This document shows positions 35,304 through 46,206 of a DNA stretch of 64,000 nt, in pieces. The notes beneath the pieces are model-generated. The model was not told the DNA's origin. It saw only the letters and a program-made list of their open reading frames with translations, and did no database searches. Within the stretch, counting starts at the first letter, position 1; the number at the start of each line of letters is the position of its first letter. Both the position numbers and the translations under genes were made by a program. Source of the DNA: Streptomyces griseicoloratus (GTDB lineage Bacteria; Actinomycetota; Actinomycetes; Streptomycetales; Streptomycetaceae); contig NZ_JACVQF010000190.1 of the NCBI RefSeq assembly GCF_014534645.1, forward strand, positions 1 through 64,000. The letters run 5' to 3'.

Positions 35304-36629
35304 ATGCGAGCAGCACGCACAGGAACCGTCCGCAGGGCGATGGCCCTCGCGGCCGTCGCGTCGCTGGGCGCCGGGCTGCTGGCCGGCTGTGCCGACGACG
35401 GCGACGACGAGTCGGGCTCGTCGTCGGGCGACAGCAAGGGCAAGACCACGATCACCCTGGGCCTGTTCGGCACCATGGGCTTCAAGGAGGCCGGCCTCTA
35501 CGACGAGTACGAGAAGCTGAACCCCGACATCAACATCGAGGAGAACGTCACCGAGCGGAACGAGAACTACTACCCCGCTCTGGTCAACCACCTCACCACG
35601 GGCAGCGGCCTCCAGGACATCCAGGCGATCGAGATCGCCAACATCGCCGAGGTCGTCCAGACCCAGTCCGACAAGTTCGTGGACATGGCGAAGGTCTCGG
35701 GCGTCAAGCCGAGCGGCTGGCTGGACTGGAAGTGGCAGCAGGCCACCACCAAGGACGGCGTGACGGTCGGGCTCGGCACCGACATCGGCCCGATGGCCAT
35801 CTGCTACCGCAAGGACCTCTTCGAGAAGGCCGGCCTGCCGACCGACCGCGAGGAGGTCGGCAAGCTGTGGGCGGGCGACTGGAACAAGTTCATCGAGACC
35901 GGCAAGAAGTACAAGGAGAAGGCCGGCAAGGACACCTTCTTCATGGACTCCCCCGGCGGTCTGATCAACGCGATCCTCAGCAGTGAGGAGGAGAAGTTCT
36001 ACGACTCCTCCGGCGAGGTCATCTACAAGACCAACCCCGCCGTCAAGGCCGCCTTCGACCTGACCGCCGAGGCGGCCGAGGAGGGACTCGTCCAGTCGCA
36101 GACGCAGTTCCAGCCGGCCTGGGACACGACCATCGCCAACAGCAAGTTCGCCACCGTCGCGTGCCCGCCGTGGATGCTCGGCACCATCAAGGGCAAGTCC
36201 CAGCCGGACGCCGCCGGCAAGTGGGACGTGGCCGCGGCGCCCAAGGCCGGCAACTGGGGCGGCACCTTCCTCGGCGTGCCCAAGAACGGCAAGAACGTGG
36301 AGGAGGCGCAGAAGCTGGTCACCTGGCTGACCGCGCCGGAGCAGCAGGCCAAGCTGTTCTCCGTGCAGGGCAACTTCCCGAGCGCGCCGGGCGCGTACAA
36401 GCTGCCGCTGGTGACGGGCGCGAAGAACGAGATGACCGGTGACACGCCGATCGGCGAGATCTTCGCCAAGGCCGCCGAGACCATCCCGAGCCAGGTCATC
36501 GGCCCGAAGGACCAGATCATCCAGCAGGGTCTGACCGACAACGGCGTCATCCTCGTCACCCAGGGCAAGTCGCCCGAGGAGGCCTGGGACAACGCCGTGA
36601 AGACCATCGACAACAACCTGGAGAAGTGA
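35304..36629 (+). CDS. cebE: Cellobiose/cellotriose-binding lipoprotein
   Basis: A 441-aa ABC sugar-binding protein (MalE/family-1 type) with a lipoprotein signal: RRAMALAAVASLGAGLLAGC, lipidated Cys29. It captures cello-oligosaccharides for the CebFG permease, which in Streptomyces is normally energised by the shared ATPase MsiK, not encoded here. The ATG at 35304 has AGGAGG at ideal spacing. It is downstream of a perfect CebR operator. Confidence 0.93.
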   Translation: MRAARTGTVRRAMALAAVASLGAGLLAGCADDGDDESGSSSGDSKGKTTITLGLFGTMGFKEAGLYDEYEKLNPDINIEENVTERNENYYPALVNHLTTGSGLQDIQAIEIANIAEVVQTQSDKFVDMAKVSGVKPSGWLDWKWQQATTKDGVTVGLGTDIGPMAICYRKDLFEKAGLPTDREEVGKLWAGDWNKFIETGKKYKEKAGKDTFFMDSPGGLINAILSSEEEKFYDSSGEVIYKTNPAVKAAFDLTAEAAEEGLVQSQTQFQPAWDTTIANSKFATVACPPWMLGTIKGKSQPDAAGKWDVAAAPKAGNWGGTFLGVPKNGKNVEEAQKLVTWLTAPEQQAKLFSVQGNFPSAPGAYKLPLVTGAKNEMTGDTPIGEIFAKAAETIPSQVIGPKDQIIQQGLTDNGVILVTQGKSPEEAWDNAVKTIDNNLEK

Positions 36630-36634
36630 CCGGA

Positions 36635-37648
36635 ATGTCACCCCGGCACGACACCGCCGCGCCCCCCGCCAAGGAGGGGGGCGCGGCCCCGGGCCGCCTC
36701 CCGGCCGACGCGGGGTCCCCCGAGGCGGCGAGGAAGCGGGACCGGCTCTCCCGTCGCTGGCAGCGGGACATGCGCTGGAGCCCGTACGCGTTCGTCTCGC
36801 CGTTCTTCCTGCTCTTCATCGCGTTCGGCCTGTTCCCGCTGATCTACACCGGCTGGGCCTCGCTGCACACGGTGGAGCTGACCGCGCCCACCGACATGGA
36901 ATGGGCGGGCCTCGACAACTACACCCGGATCTTCGACGACGACTTCTTCTGGAACGCCGCGAAGAACACGCTGACCATCGGCATCATCTCCACGGTGCCC
37001 CAGCTGCTGATGGCGATGGGCCTGGCGCACATCCTCAACTACAAGCTGCGCGGCTCCACCTTCTTCCGGGTCGTCATGCTGGCCCCGTACGCGACGTCGA
37101 TCGCCGCCGCCTCCCTGGTCTTCGTGCTGCTCTTCGGCCGCGACTACGGCATGATCAACTGGGTGCTGGGCCTCGTCGGCGTCGACAACATCGACTGGCA
37201 GAACGAGCACTGGGCCTCGCAGATCGCCGTCTCCTCGATCGTGATCTGGCGCTGGACCGGCTACAACGCGCTGATCTACCTGGCCGCGATGCAGGCGATC
37301 CCGCACGACCTGTACGAGTCGGCGGCGCTGGACGGCGCCAACCGCTGGCAGCAGTTCATCCACGTCACCCTGCCCTCGTTGCGTCCGACGATCCTGTTCA
37401 CCGTCGTCGTGTCGACGATCGGCGCCTCGCAGCTGTTCGGCGAGCCGCTGCTGTTCGACGCCAACAAGGGCGCCTCCGGCGGCTCCCAGCACCAGTTCCA
37501 GACGCTCGGCCTGTACCTGTACGAGCAGGGCTGGGTCAACCAGCACCTGGGCCGCGCCTCCGCGATCGCCTGGGCGATGTTCCTGATCCTCATCGTGATC
37601 GGGATCGTCAACTCCGTCATCTCGCGCCGGCTGCGCGCCAGTAGTTAA
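36635..37648 (+). CDS. cebF: Cellobiose ABC transporter permease CebF
   Basis: A 337-aa MalF-type permease with six membrane helices after a charged N-terminal tail of about 50 residues, and the EAA loop [20 protein letters not shown] that docks the ATPase. I favour ATG 36635, with GGAG about 11 bp upstream; GTG 36626 overlaps the cebE stop but has its ribosome site too close. Confidence 0.92.
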   Translation: MSPRHDTAAPPAKEGGAAPGRLPADAGSPEAARKRDRLSRRWQRDMRWSPYAFVSPFFLLFIAFGLFPLIYTGWASLHTVELTAPTDMEWAGLDNYTRIFDDDFFWNAAKNTLTIGIISTVPQLLMAMGLAHILNYKLRGSTFFRVVMLAPYATSIAAASLVFVLLFGRDYGMINWVLGLVGVDNIDWQNEHWASQIAVSSIVIWRWTGYNALIYLAAMQAIPHDLYESAALDGANRWQQFIHVTLPSLRPTILFTVVVSTIGASQLFGEPLLFDANKGASGGSQHQFQTLGLYLYEQGWVNQHLGRASAIAWAMFLILIVIGIVNSVISRRLRASS

Positions 37649-37660
37649 GGAGAACCGGCC

Positions 37661-38569
37661 GTGACGACGACCCTGACGAAACCCCCGGCCGATCCGGTGC
37701 CCGAGCCGCCCCGGCGGGTGCGGCGCCCGAAGTCGGCCCGCGCCGGCGGGCAGCTGCACGCCGGGCCGATCGCGTACATCATCCTCGCCCTGTTCACCCT
37801 CGGCTCGCTGTTCCCGCTGGTGTGGACGGCCATCGCCGCCTCCCGCGACAACCAGCGCCTCGCCCAGTCGCCGCCGCCGCTGTGGTTCGGCGGCAACCTC
37901 TTCGACAAGCTGGAGGTCGCCTGGGAGGACGCCAACCTGGGCGAGGCGTTCCTCAACACCACCATCGTGGCCGGTGTCTCGGCGCTCACCATCGTCTTCC
38001 TGTCGACGATCGCCGGGTTCGCCTTCGCCAAGCTGCGGTTCAAGGGGCGCAACGCGCTGATGCTGATCGTGGTCGGCACGATGATGGTGCCGCCGCAGCT
38101 GAGCGTCATCCCGCTGTACATGATGGTCGCCAAGCTGGACTGGGCCGACCAGCTCCAGGCGGTGATCCTCCCGTCGCTGGTGAGCGCGTTCGGTGTGTTC
38201 TTCATGCGGCAGTACCTGCTCCAGGCGCTGCCGGACGAGATCATCGAGGCCGCCCGCGTCGACGGCGCGAGCAGCTGGCGCGTGGTGTGGCACGTGGTGT
38301 TCCCGGCCGCGCGGCCCGCGATGGCCGTGCTCGGCATGCTGATGTTCGTGCAGACCTGGAACGACTTCCTGTGGCCGTTCCTGGTGCTGACGCAGAACGG
38401 CAACCCGACCGTGCAGGTCGCGGTGGCGGGCCTGGGCCGCGGCTTCACCCCCGACCAGTCCCTGATCATGGCGGGCGCACTGCTCGGCACGCTGCCGTTG
38501 CTGATCGTCTTCGCGATCTTCGGCAAGCAGATCGTGGGCGGCATCATGCAGGGTGCCGTCAAGGGCTGA
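37661..38569 (+). CDS. cebG: Cellobiose ABC transporter permease CebG
   Basis: A 302-aa MalG-type permease with six helices and the EAA loop [20 protein letters not shown]. It pairs with CebF in the membrane. It starts with GTG 37661, 12 bp after cebF, preceded by AAGGAG. It is the last transport gene before bglC. Confidence 0.93.
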   Translation: MTTTLTKPPADPVPEPPRRVRRPKSARAGGQLHAGPIAYIILALFTLGSLFPLVWTAIAASRDNQRLAQSPPPLWFGGNLFDKLEVAWEDANLGEAFLNTTIVAGVSALTIVFLSTIAGFAFAKLRFKGRNALMLIVVGTMMVPPQLSVIPLYMMVAKLDWADQLQAVILPSLVSAFGVFFMRQYLLQALPDEIIEAARVDGASSWRVVWHVVFPAARPAMAVLGMLMFVQTWNDFLWPFLVLTQNGNPTVQVAVAGLGRGFTPDQSLIMAGALLGTLPLLIVFAIFGKQIVGGIMQGAVKG

Positions 38570-38663
38570 CATCGTCCCAGGGGCCGGGCCATCGCCGCCC
38601 CGGCCCCGCCTTCCCCCCAACATCTCTACTCGTCGGTCTTCCACGACCAGCAACGACCCCTTA

Positions 38664-38676
38664 TGGGAGCGCTTCC

Positions 38677-38677
<1 letters not shown>
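38664..38677. promoter_or_regulatory. CebR operator overlapping the bglC start
   Basis: TGGGAGCGCTTCCA is one mismatch from the perfect CebR box at 35164. Its last base is the A of the bglC ATG, so repressor binding could block transcription into bglC from cebG or from a local promoter. Confidence 0.88.
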
Positions 38678-40107
<1,430 letters not shown>

Positions 40108-40133
40108 AACGCCACTGCGAGGGGGACGGGGAC

Positions 40134-40167
40134 GGGGCGCGGCATCCGACGGGGGGTGCCGCGCCCC
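40134..40167. terminator. Terminator between bglC and the GH18 gene
   Basis: A stem of about 14 bp (40134-40147 with 40154-40167, one G-T pair) of GGGGCGCGGCA type lies between convergent gene ends. Confidence 0.8.
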
Positions 40168-40195
40168 GGGCGTTACGAGTGAGGGGCTGGTGGGG

Positions 40196-41665
40196 CTAGT
40201 TGTAGGCGGCGAACGTCTTCGTGAAGGCGGACTTCTCCTGGAGGATGGAGCTGCAGGTGGCGTCGGCCTGCGGCTTGGCGCCGTCGGGGCACTGCCCGTC
40301 GCGGGTGGCGGACCACATCGACAGCCAGCCCAGCCCCTTGGCCTCGGCGAACTTCACCATCTGGGCGGCGTCGTCGACCGTGAAGATCTCCGACACGACG
40401 TCGTTGACGCCGATCATCGGGGTGACGGCGACCGTCTTCCAGGCCGCGCCGTCGGAGAGCCCGAGGACGCCCTTGATCTGGGCCTGGGTGGCGGTGGCGG
40501 CCTGTTCGGCGTAGGTGCCCATGTCACCGCTGTACGCGGGGCCGTAGTCCATCGCCATGATGTTGACGGTGCCGATCCGCACGCCGGCGGCCTTGGCGTC
40601 GGCGAGGAGGTCGACGCCGGCCTGGGTCAGGCCCTCGGGCATCACCGGGAGCGTGAAGGAGACGTCCAGGCCGGGGTGCTGCTTCTGCAGCTGTGCGATG
40701 GCCTGGGCGCGGCGGGTGTTGGCGGCCCTGTCGGGCAGTGCGCCGCCCTCCACGTCGAAGTCGACCTTGGTGAGGCCGTAGGCGTCCACGACCTTGCCGT
40801 ACGCCGCCGCCAGCGCGTCCGCCGAGGAGCACGTCGCCGCCAGCTCCGAGCCGGCCGCCCCGCCGAAGGAGACGCGGACGTCCCCTCCCTCGGCGCGCAG
40901 GGCGCCTATCTGGCCGGCCACGGCGTCGCTCGCGAGGTCGGTGACGCCGCCCCACTTCGGGGTGCAGCCGCCGCCGTCGGTGACGAACGCGAGGTTGTAG
41001 TTCTTCACGCCGGTGGCCTCGGCATTTCCCACCAGGTCGAAGGCCGGGTAGAGGGAGGTGTCGACGTAGGGGGCGAAGCCGGCGCCGGCCGCGGTGCCGC
41101 CGCCGGGGGTCTGTGACGGTGTGGCGGTGGGTGCCGGGGTGGTGGCCGTGGCGGTCGGGGCCGGCGTGGCCGGTGTCGAGGCCGTGGGTGTGGGGGCCGG
41201 GGACTGCGTCGGGCGGCCGCTGGGCTCGGGGACGGCGCCGTCGTCCGCCGAGCACTCGGCGTCGTCGATGAGGCAGCCGGTGGGGTTCGCGGTGCCGTCG
41301 ACGACGAAGCCGACGGTGACGGACTCGCCGGGCGCCAGTCCGTCGGCGTCCCACTTCGGCGGCGTCACGGTGACGTGCTGCCCGCTGACGCCGGACTCGG
41401 CGTTCCACAGCGAGCCGAGCCGGGTTCCCGCGGGCAGGTCGAACTCCAGCGTCCAGTCCTTCTTCGCCTGCCCGCTGTTGTTCGTGACGACGTACTGCGC
41501 GGTGTAGCCCGTCGACCATTCGCTGGTCCGCGTGTAGGCCGCCCCGACTCCGGCGGCCTGGGCGGTCCCGGTGAACAGCAGCGCGCCGCCGCCGGCCACG
41601 GCCGCGGCGACGAGACCGCCGATCGCCTTGTTCCTGCCACTGACCCTGCGCCGGTGCGTACTCAT
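40196..41665 (-). CDS. Secreted GH18 chitinase-like protein with N-terminal carbohydrate-binding domain
   Basis: A 489-aa exported protein: signal peptide ending GTAQAAGV (about residue 37), a CBM2-like beta domain (about 38-135, SEWSTGYTAQYVVTNNSGQ), a Pro/Thr linker (about 145-195) and a GH18-like barrel. The barrel has KVDFDVEGG, matching the DxDxE catalytic motif. It probably binds and cleaves chitin or a related polymer. The start at ATG 41665 is chosen because it gives the complete signal peptide. It is convergent with bglC. Confidence 0.88.
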   Translation of the reverse strand: MSTHRRRVSGRNKAIGGLVAAAVAGGGALLFTGTAQAAGVGAAYTRTSEWSTGYTAQYVVTNNSGQAKKDWTLEFDLPAGTRLGSLWNAESGVSGQHVTVTPPKWDADGLAPGESVTVGFVVDGTANPTGCLIDDAECSADDGAVPEPSGRPTQSPAPTPTASTPATPAPTATATTPAPTATPSQTPGGGTAAGAGFAPYVDTSLYPAFDLVGNAEATGVKNYNLAFVTDGGGCTPKWGGVTDLASDAVAGQIGALRAEGGDVRVSFGGAAGSELAATCSSADALAAAYGKVVDAYGLTKVDFDVEGGALPDRAANTRRAQAIAQLQKQHPGLDVSFTLPVMPEGLTQAGVDLLADAKAAGVRIGTVNIMAMDYGPAYSGDMGTYAEQAATATQAQIKGVLGLSDGAAWKTVAVTPMIGVNDVVSEIFTVDDAAQMVKFAEAKGLGWLSMWSATRDGQCPDGAKPQADATCSSILQEKSAFTKTFAAYN

Positions 41666-41787
41666 CACGTGCCTGCCTTCGCTGCTCACTGGGGGGACCC
41701 GAGGGGGTGGGACGCGGCAGCACGCTAGCGATGAGGAATCGGGCGAAGTGCCTGATCCGGGCGGCAGTCGGTGATCTTAGGGCGCGC

Positions 41788-43197
41788 TTAAGGGAGGGAT
41801 CGGGACCGGTTAAAGGTGGGGACCAGCCGGGGTTGACGGCGGCGGCGCACGGCCCCGCGGTGGCCGCGCCGCACGGGGGCGGCCCGGCCGTCGAGCTGGA
41901 GCCAGATCCGCACCTCGGTCCCGCCCAGCACGGAGGAGCCGATCCGCACGTCGCCGCCGGTCGACTCCGCGAGCCGGCGCACGATGTCCAGGCCGAGCCC
42001 CGTCGACCCGTCGCTGCCCGAGCCCCGGCCGCGCGCCATCGCCGCTTCCGGGTCGGGTATGCCGGGGCCGGCGTCCGAGACGAGCACGATCACCGCGTCC
42101 TCGCCGTTGTGCACGTCGACGGCGAAGGCCGTCCCCTCCGGGGTGTGCCGGAAGACGTTGCCGAGGAGGGCGTCGAGGGCCGCGGCCAGGTCGGCGCGGG
42201 CCACGGGTATCCGCACCGGCCGGTCGGCGCCGGCCACCCGCCACTTGCGGCCCTCGTCCTCGGCGAGCGCGGACCAGAACGCCATCCGCTCGCGGACCAC
42301 CTCGGCGGCGTCGCACCCGGCGCCGGGCCCGGCCGCGGCCGTCTGCGGCTTGGCGTCCCGGGCGGTCCGGATGATGGTGTCCACCTCGCGCTCCAGCTGC
42401 TCGACCGCGGCCCGGGTCTGGTCGGCGGCCGGCCCGTCGCCGAGCGAGGCGGCGTTGAGCCGCAGCACGGTCAGCGGCGTACGGAGGCGGTGGGAGAGGT
42501 CGGCGGCCAGCTCCCGCTCGTTGGCGAGGAGTTGCACGACCTGGTCGGCCATGGAGTTGAACGCGACGGCCGCCAGGCGCAGTTCGGTCGGCCCCTCCTC
42601 GGGGACCCGGGCGCCCAGCTTGCCCTCCCCCAGTTCGTGCGCGCCCTCGACCAGGCGCTGGGCGGGCCGCACCATCCGTACGCCCAGCCGGTCGGCGACC
42701 GCGACCGAGCCGACGATCAGCGCGGCGCCGACCCCGGCGAGCACCGCCCAGGCCGTGCCGACGCCGTTGGTGACCTCGGACTCGGGGACGTACACCTCGA
42801 CGACGGCGATCTCGCCGGAGCCGATCGCGACCGGCTGGAGCAGCGTCGAGCCGCCCGGCACCTCCGCGGTGGAGGCCCGCCCCATCCGGCGTACGGCGGC
42901 GATGTCCTCGTCGGTGGCGCGCTGCCTGCCGATGTCGGCGCCCGCGGTCTGCCCGCCGGACGCCGGCAGGTGCACGGCCATCCCGGCGTCCGAGCCGGCG
43001 GAGGCGACGACCCGCTCCAGCTGCTCGCGGTCGGTGGTGATGGACAGCGCCGGGGCCACGGCGGCGGCCTCCCGTTCGGCGCCCGCGAAGGCGCGGTCGC
43101 GGGCCATCTCCCGGATGACCAGCCCGAGCGGGACCGCGAAGGCGACCACGACCATCGCGGTGACCGCCAGCGACACCTTGACCAGCGCCCACCTCAT
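41788..43197 (-). CDS. Sensor histidine kinase
   Basis: A 469-aa membrane kinase: TM1 (residues 5-28), an extracytoplasmic domain, TM2 (about 147-168), HAMP, an H-box with phosphorylated His236 (DLSHRLRTPLTVL), and a HATPase domain with N-box ALLGNVFRHTPEG and G-boxes DAGPGIPDPE and STGLGLDIVRRLAE. The start overlaps the response-regulator stop by 4 bp. The C-terminus is a basic tail of about 25 residues. The signal is unknown. Confidence 0.92.
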   Translation of the reverse strand: MRWALVKVSLAVTAMVVVAFAVPLGLVIREMARDRAFAGAEREAAAVAPALSITTDREQLERVVASAGSDAGMAVHLPASGGQTAGADIGRQRATDEDIAAVRRMGRASTAEVPGGSTLLQPVAIGSGEIAVVEVYVPESEVTNGVGTAWAVLAGVGAALIVGSVAVADRLGVRMVRPAQRLVEGAHELGEGKLGARVPEEGPTELRLAAVAFNSMADQVVQLLANERELAADLSHRLRTPLTVLRLNAASLGDGPAADQTRAAVEQLEREVDTIIRTARDAKPQTAAAGPGAGCDAAEVVRERMAFWSALAEDEGRKWRVAGADRPVRIPVARADLAAALDALLGNVFRHTPEGTAFAVDVHNGEDAVIVLVSDAGPGIPDPEAAMARGRGSGSDGSTGLGLDIVRRLAESTGGDVRIGSSVLGGTEVRIWLQLDGRAAPVRRGHRGAVRRRRQPRLVPTFNRSRSLP

Positions 43198-43910
43198 CGC
43201 GGCGGCTCCGCTCCGGCGGACTCCGCGGGCGGCTCCAGCTTCACGCCGACCCCGCGCAGGGTGTGCAGATAGCGGGGGCGGGCCGCGGTCTCGCCCAGTT
43301 TCCGCCGCAGCCACGACAGGTGGACGTCGATGGTCTGGTCGTCGCCGTAGGACTGCTGCCAGACCTCGGCGAGCAGTTCCCGGCGGGGGACGACGACCCC
43401 GGGCCGCCGGGCCAGGAAGGCGAGCAGGTCGAACTCGCGCCGGGTCAGGTCCAGCCGCACGCCGTCCAGTTCGGCCTGGCGGCGCAGGGGGTCGACGGTC
43501 AGGCCGCCGACCCGCAGGACGCTCGACGGCGGGGCCTGGCCGTCGCCGGACCGGGCGCGGCGCAGTACGGCCGACATCCGCGCCGACAGGTGCTCGACCG
43601 AGAACGGCTTGGTGAGGTAGTCGTCCGCCCCGGCGTTCAGCAGGCGGACGATCTCCGCCTCGTCGTCCCGGGCCGTGGCGATGATCACCGGTACGTCGGT
43701 GATGCCGCGCAGCATCTTCAGGGCCTCGGAGCCGTCGAGGTCGGGCAGCCCGAGGTCGAGGACGACCACGTCGAAACGGAAATGGGCGACCTCGCGCAGC
43801 GCCTCCAGTGCCGTGCCGACGCTGCGCACGAGGTGCGCGGCGTCGGTCAGATGGCGGATGAGCGCCGAGCGTACGAACTGGTCGTCCTCGACCACGAGCA
43901 CACTTGCCAT
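43194..43910 (-). CDS. OmpR-family response regulator
   Basis: A 238-aa regulator: receiver domain with phosphoacceptor Asp52 (VVLDLGLPDLDG) and Lys101 (LTKPFS), then a winged-helix DNA-binding domain (LTRREFDLLAFLARRPGVVVPRRELLAEVW and TIDVHLSWLRRKLGE). It is the first gene of the pair with the kinase downstream. Start ATG 43910. Confidence 0.93.
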   Translation of the reverse strand: MASVLVVEDDQFVRSALIRHLTDAAHLVRSVGTALEALREVAHFRFDVVVLDLGLPDLDGSEALKMLRGITDVPVIIATARDDEAEIVRLLNAGADDYLTKPFSVEHLSARMSAVLRRARSGDGQAPPSSVLRVGGLTVDPLRRQAELDGVRLDLTRREFDLLAFLARRPGVVVPRRELLAEVWQQSYGDDQTIDVHLSWLRRKLGETAARPRYLHTLRGVGVKLEPPAESAGAEPPR

Positions 43911-44010
43911 GCGCCGCACCGTACGCCATGCGGGCGACGCCGGGTGCGGGCCTGTGGACAACTCCGGCGCTGCTCCGTCCGGGCGACACCCGTGGGGCGC
44001 GTGAGGCAGT

Positions 44011-44562
44011 ATGGCCGCGATGCGCAGAGGACTCGTACACGTACTGGCCTGGCTGCTCGCCACCGGCGCGGCGGTCACGCTGTCGTGGTGGGGTGTGCAC
44101 ACGGTGATGGCGGGAACGGCGTACGACCCGCCCCGCGCCCTGCCCATCACGGCGGCCGACGTGACCGCACGGGAGTCGGAGCCGCCGGCGTCGTCGTCGA
44201 CGAGGCGGCCGTCGCCGTCGGCGAGTGCGTCGCCGACGCCCGGCCGGACGCCCCGCGCGCAGCCGAGCCCCACCCCGTCGCGGACGGCCCCGGCCACGGC
44301 CACCGCCCCGGCCGCGCCCGGTTCCTCCCCCACCGGCTCCGGCCGGGTCAGGAGCTACGACACCGACGGCGGGCGGGCGGTGTTCGATCTGGGCACCTCG
44401 TCCGCGTCCCTGGTGTCGGCGACACCGGGCACGGGCTGGTCGATGCAGGTGTGGAAGACGGAGACGTGGATCCGGGTGGAGTTCACCTCGGGCGCGGACC
44501 GGGTGTCGGTCTTCTGCACCTGGCACGACGGCCCGCCGAGGGTGGAGATCGGCAGCTACTGA
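44011..44562 (+). CDS. Membrane-anchored or secreted protein with Ser/Thr/Pro stalk
   Basis: A 183-aa protein with one N-terminal hydrophobic helix (VLAWLLATGAAVTLSWWGVHTVMAG), a Ser/Pro/Thr-rich stalk (about residues 55-110) and a beta-rich C-terminal domain (SYDTDGGRAVFDLGTSSASLVSATPGTGWSMQVW...). It probably sits outside the membrane. It is divergent from the two-component system and might relate to its signal. The start may be ATG 44011 or ATG 44020. No family name recognised. Confidence 0.75.
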   Translation: MAAMRRGLVHVLAWLLATGAAVTLSWWGVHTVMAGTAYDPPRALPITAADVTARESEPPASSSTRRPSPSASASPTPGRTPRAQPSPTPSRTAPATATAPAAPGSSPTGSGRVRSYDTDGGRAVFDLGTSSASLVSATPGTGWSMQVWKTETWIRVEFTSGADRVSVFCTWHDGPPRVEIGSY

Positions 44563-44571
44563 GCCCTGCCG

Positions 44572-44615
44572 GGCTCCCGGCTCGCGTGAACGCCAGGCTC
44601 CCGGCTCAGGTGAAC
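44572..44615. repeat. Imperfect 20-bp duplication at convergent gene ends
   Basis: GGCTCCCGGCTC(G/A)(C/G)GTGAAC occurs at 44572-44591 and again at 44596-44615. The second copy contains the stop codon and last codons of the methyltransferase-like gene, suggesting a small tandem duplication across the gene end. Confidence 0.7.
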
Positions 44616-45475
44616 ACGGACGGGGGCGGCGCCGGGGACGCCACCGCCGCGGCGTCCGTCACGGGGAGGGCTCCTCCGGTGAAGTCGGTCAGCGCCCTGC
44701 CGTGCTCCACGCGGCCGGGGTGCGGGTCGGAGGCGGCACGGCGGGTGAGTTCTGCGACCGGCAGCGGGTGGTCGGAGGCGGCGAGGATCGCGTTGCCGAA
44801 GCGCCTGCCGCGCAGCACGGCCGGGTCGGCGATGAGGGCGAGTTCGGGGAAGCGGTGTGCGGCGGTGGCTATCTGGCCGCGCAGATGGGCCAGTGGCGGG
44901 CCGTCGGCGAGGTTCGCCGCGAAGACCCCGCCGGGCACGAGGGCGCGGCGGACCTCGTCGAGGAACTCGGTGGACGTCAGGTGCGCCGGGGTGCGGGCTC
45001 CGCTGAACACGTCCGCGATGACCAGGTGCGCCCAGCCGTCGGGCACCTTGGCCAGCCCTGCGCGGGCGTCCACGGAGCGCACCCGGATCCGGGCGCCGGG
45101 GTCCAGCGGCAGCTCCCGCCGGACCAGTTGGACGAGGCCGGCGTCCCGCTCGACGACCTGCTGGGTGGAGCGGGGGCGGGTGGCGGCGACGTAGCGGGCG
45201 AGGGTGAGGGCGCCGCCGCCCAGGTGCACGGCGTGGACGGGTTTGCCGGGCGGGGCGACCAGGTCGATGACGTGCCCGAGGCGGCGCTGGTACTCGAAGG
45301 ACAGGTACGCGGGGTCGTCGAGGTCGACGTGCGACTGCGGGGCGCCGTCGATGAGCAGCGTCCAGGCCCGCGCCCGGTCCCGGTCGGGGATCAGCTCGGC
45401 GAGCCCGCCGTCGACCTGCTCGACGACGGCTTCCACGACCGCGCGACCGCGCCGGGCACTCCTGGACTTTCCCAT
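44606..45475 (-). CDS. Spermidine synthase-like methyltransferase-fold protein
   Basis: A 289-aa Rossmann-fold protein of the polyamine aminopropyltransferase type. It has a PQSHVDLDDPAYLSFEYQRRLGHVIDLV beta-strand domain, the nucleotide loop HAVHLGGGALTLARY, then VVERDAGLV and VIADVFSGARTPAHLTSTEF. Many actinobacterial members lack a demonstrated polyamine role, so the true substrate is unknown. The terminal 20 residues are Pro/Ala-rich. Confidence 0.8.
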   Translation of the reverse strand: MGKSRSARRGRAVVEAVVEQVDGGLAELIPDRDRARAWTLLIDGAPQSHVDLDDPAYLSFEYQRRLGHVIDLVAPPGKPVHAVHLGGGALTLARYVAATRPRSTQQVVERDAGLVQLVRRELPLDPGARIRVRSVDARAGLAKVPDGWAHLVIADVFSGARTPAHLTSTEFLDEVRRALVPGGVFAANLADGPPLAHLRGQIATAAHRFPELALIADPAVLRGRRFGNAILAASDHPLPVAELTRRAASDPHPGRVEHGRALTDFTGGALPVTDAAAVASPAPPPSVFT

Positions 45476-45536
45476 CCGCCCATTATCGGCCGCCCCACCG
45501 GGTCGTGCTCCCGGGCCGGTGACCGGGCGCCGGCGC

Positions 45537-45926
45537 TCAGCGGCAGTTGTCCGCCGCCTCGATCAGCCGGGCGGCCTCGCCCAGCGCGGCCCGCAGCACG
45601 ACCGGGTCGGTCGCAGGGTCCGCCTCCCCCGGCGGCAGCAGCCAGTCCGAGCCCTCCACCGGGGGTTCGGGGTTCAGGTCCAGCCCCCGGCCGTCGGTCC
45701 CGGTGCACGTGCTCCCCGGCACGTCCCACGCGGCGGCCGTCCCCGGCGGCACCAGGAAGCCCAGGGTGTCGCAGCCGTCGTCGTGGAGTACCGGGCCCAC
45801 CGCCTCGCCGGCCCCCCGTCTGAGGATGTCGACGGCCTCCAGCCCCTGCCGGGTCGGCACGGTGACGACGTCACAGGCGCTGCACGGCTCGCTGATCCGG
45901 CTGATCTCCATCCCGGCCTCCACCAC
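45537..45926 (-). CDS. Small hypothetical protein with CxxC motif
   Basis: A 129-aa soluble protein. It begins with a CSAC motif (EPCSACDVVTVPTRQGLEAV) and has an acidic C-terminal half ending LGEAARLIEAADNCR. GTG 45926 is preceded by AAGGAGGG at good spacing; an in-frame ATG lies 15 bp downstream. No domain recognised. The cysteines might bind metal. Confidence 0.65.
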   Translation of the reverse strand: MVEAGMEISRISEPCSACDVVTVPTRQGLEAVDILRRGAGEAVGPVLHDDGCDTLGFLVPPGTAAAWDVPGSTCTGTDGRGLDLNPEPPVEGSDWLLPPGEADPATDPVVLRAALGEAARLIEAADNCR

Positions 45927-46064
45927 GGAACCCTCCTTGGACGAGCGGTCGGGAGTCGGGGGCCTCCCGGTCCATCGGGTTCAACGCGTCGGACCGTCAA
46001 CGGCTACGGCACAAGTGCGCCGCAAAGGATGGCACTTCATGGCAGATCGTGGATGAGATATCCG

Positions 46065-46078
46065 GTTTGTAGCCAAAC
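46065..46078. promoter_or_regulatory. Inverted repeat upstream of the HTH regulator
   Basis: GTTTG-TAGC-CAAAC is a 5-bp perfect inverted repeat in an AT-richer patch, 128 bp before the regulator ATG. It may be an operator; its partner is unknown. Confidence 0.3.
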
Positions 46079-46206
46079 ACCGCGTGGCGGGACCGTCACA
46101 GCAGGTACGTTCTTGCCCGCCGGAAACAGGGCGACGAACGGAACGGATCCGTACAACTCGCCCCGGCTCCGGCATGGTTCGACGGTTCGCACGAGAGGAC
46201 CCGGCC

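Noticed and set aside
41788-44526. Minus-strand frame of 912 codons apparently fusing unknown sequence to the histidine kinase
   Set aside because: The N-terminal 440 codons are a shadow of the response regulator and the divergent gene; the kinase start at 43197 with ATGA overlap is well supported.
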